From positions 1 to 51,668 of the forward strand of contig MHZX01000032.1 of the NCBI GenBank assembly GCA_001828935.1: 51,668 nt of DNA. Reading direction: 5' to 3'. Below the pieces are notes generated by a model. That model saw only the letters and a list, made by a program, of their open reading frames with translations, ran no database searches and was not told where the DNA came from. Both the position numbers and the translations under genes were made by a program. The first letter of the stretch is position 1, and the number at the start of each line of letters is the position of its first letter. This DNA comes from Rhodocyclales bacterium RIFCSPLOWO2_02_FULL_63_24 (GTDB taxonomy: Bacteria > Pseudomonadota > Gammaproteobacteria > Burkholderiales > Rhodocyclaceae). This document shows, in pieces, positions 50,373-51,668 of this stretch.

Positions 50373-51622
50373 GCGGCTTTCTGCGCGGTCGCCAGGTAGG
50401 CCGCCATGAAGCAGGTCGGATCGGCCAGCAGGCGCGCCTTCCATTCCCCCAGCGGCGCCTGCGTCTGCACCAGGCCGCGCAGCGCGCCGACGTGATCGGT
50501 CCAGCCGATGCTGGTGGCCCCGATCAGCACATCCTCCTTGAACTGGAGCGACAGGTAACGGTAGTTGGCTTCATCGACCTGTTCGACTGCCGCGCCACCC
50601 TGATCCTGGGCGACCCCTTGCCATTGACCGAAGGAAGTCGATATCAGGCCCAGGGTATCCAGCACGTTGATCGCCAGACTGCCGCCGCTCACCGCCGCCC
50701 CGCCTGCCATGTTGTGCGCGGCAATGCGCGCCTGGTCGACCGCGTTGGGCTGGATCGCATTGAGTTCGGGGCGCCCGGTGTGGAAATCGGCCGCTTCGGT
50801 CACGTCGCCCGCCGCATAGATGTCGGCGACACTGGTACGCATGCCGGCATCGACGCGAATGCCGCGCTCGACGGCAACTCCGCTACCTTCCAAGAAGGCC
50901 TTGTTCGGGGTAATCCCGGCCGCGCAAATCACCAGATCGGCGGCAATCTCGGTGCCAGTCGTAAGCTTGGCCAGGAGTGCGCCGCCCTGTTGCGTGATGG
51001 CCGTCACACCGGCATTGACGTGTACCCCAACGCCCTTGCTTTCGACCCAATGGCGAATCATGCTGCCGGCCTTGGCGGTCATCATGCGCGGCACCATGCG
51101 GTCGCCCATCTCGACCACGGTCAGCTTGACGCCGCGTGCGGCCAATGCCTCCATGATGATGCAGCCGATGAAGCCGGCACCGATCTGCAACACCCGTGCA
51201 CCTGGCGTCGCCTTGGCCGCAATCGCCCGCGCATCCTCGATGGTCCAGCAGGTATGCACGTTGGGCAGGTCCATGCCGGCAACCTTGGGCCGTACCGGTT
51301 GCGATCCGGTCGCGATCAGCAGGCGGTCGTAAGGCAGACGTTCGCCACTGGCAAATTCGACCTGTTTGTCCTTCGCATCGACCTTGACCACCTTGCCTTC
51401 GATCAGATGGATGCGCTGTTTGGCGTAATGGTCGTGACTTTTTCTCAAGTGCGTACCGCTGTCGGCAATTTTTCCGATCAGGAAATAGGGAATCGCCATG
51501 CGCGAATATGGCGGTTCCGACTCATCGCCGATCAGCGCGATCTCGGCGTCCGACTGCAGGTAACGCAGGGTTTCGGCGGCGACCAAGCCGGTCGGCCCGT
51601 TACCGATGATGACGTGTTTCAT
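50369..51622 (-). CDS. FAD/NAD(P)-dependent oxidoreductase, probably AOR-type reductase subunit
   Basis: 417 residues. FAD-binding VIIGNGPTGLVAAETLRYLQ at the very start, then PPYSRMAIPYFLIGKI as in NirB/rubredoxin-reductase-like flavoproteins, a NAD-binding VLQIGAGFIGCIIMEALAARG, and the second FAD motif VADIYAAGDVTEAADF. ATG follows GAGG at nine bases. Only 46 bases of sequence lie beyond it, so the operon's first genes are outside. With the MoaD-like and small genes downstream, the layout resembles aorC of tungsten aldehyde:ferredoxin-type oxidoreductases in Rhodocyclales; without the large subunit in view this is inference. Confidence 0.8.
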   Translation of the reverse strand: MKHVIIGNGPTGLVAAETLRYLQSDAEIALIGDESEPPYSRMAIPYFLIGKIADSGTHLRKSHDHYAKQRIHLIEGKVVKVDAKDKQVEFASGERLPYDRLLIATGSQPVRPKVAGMDLPNVHTCWTIEDARAIAAKATPGARVLQIGAGFIGCIIMEALAARGVKLTVVEMGDRMVPRMMTAKAGSMIRHWVESKGVGVHVNAGVTAITQQGGALLAKLTTGTEIAADLVICAAGITPNKAFLEGSGVAVERGIRVDAGMRTSVADIYAAGDVTEAADFHTGRPELNAIQPNAVDQARIAAHNMAGGAAVSGGSLAINVLDTLGLISTSFGQWQGVAQDQGGAAVEQVDEANYRYLSLQFKEDVLIGATSIGWTDHVGALRGLVQTQAPLGEWKARLLADPTCFMAAYLATAQKAA

Positions 51623-51668
51623 GGAGGTATCCTCAAAAGCACAGGGGACCGGCGATGCCGATCCCCTG

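Overview
The window reads as one contiguous stretch of a high-GC betaproteobacterial chromosome. Gene content and protein style (SspA/SspB next to cytochrome bc1, dnaX-ybaB-recR, a phosphotransacetylase fused to an enoyl-CoA hydratase-like domain, TAXI-type TRAP transport) suggest Rhodocyclales or a relative such as the Sterolibacteriaceae; this is inference from familiarity, not from a search. An adenosylcobalamin-dependent ribonucleotide reductase, acetate kinase, bc1 complex and what looks like the tail of a tungsten aldehyde oxidoreductase operon fit a facultatively anaerobic life.

Layout. 1-3.7 kb: scarred region, with a frameshifted adhesin-like CARDB gene whose 5' end is an IS1634-type transposase fragment, and a BamE-like gene fragment. 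3.7-12.1 kb: AraC-type regulator divergent from a tightly coupled cluster (BASS transporter, sugar/steroid-type epimerase, SDR, haem-binding Vgb-like propeller, MFS exporter, sorbosone-dehydrogenase-like protein). 12.2-13.9 kb: secreted COG4315 protein, ECF sigma factor and anti-sigma factor. 13.9-21.4 kb: a duplicated sigma-54 promoter region around a chemoreceptor relic, then a TAXI TRAP transporter and its DctB/DctD-like two-component system. 21.6-24.3 kb: hydratase-Pta fusion plus acetate kinase. 24.4-27.6 kb: NrdR-box-like sites and nrdJ. 27.8-32 kb: HigBA-like toxin-antitoxin pair with a frameshifted toxin, followed by several small minus-strand genes. 32.1-34.2 kb: ABC-F ATPase and a tRNA-Arg. 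34.3-41 kb: small exported proteins, DUF411 protein, FCSD-like flavoprotein, a coiled-coil protein and a GAF-GAF-PAS adenylate cyclase. 41-44.8 kb: sspB, sspA, petC, petB, petA (minus strand). 44.9-48.8 kb: class III CoA-transferase, recR, ybaB, dnaX. 48.8-51.7 kb: three perfect 36-bp tandem repeats, an LTXXQ protein, 4.5S RNA, and a MoaD/FAD-reductase operon leaving the window at the right edge.

The clearest functional module is the TRAP locus: a sensor kinase and sigma-54 activator next to the transporter they presumably control, with a recognisable -24/-12 promoter in front of the binding-protein gene and a diverged second copy of the same regulatory block about 750 bp upstream. The most unusual global signal is a 12-mer (CCAGCGCCGACT and its complement) found by eye at eight exact places in both coding and non-coding DNA.
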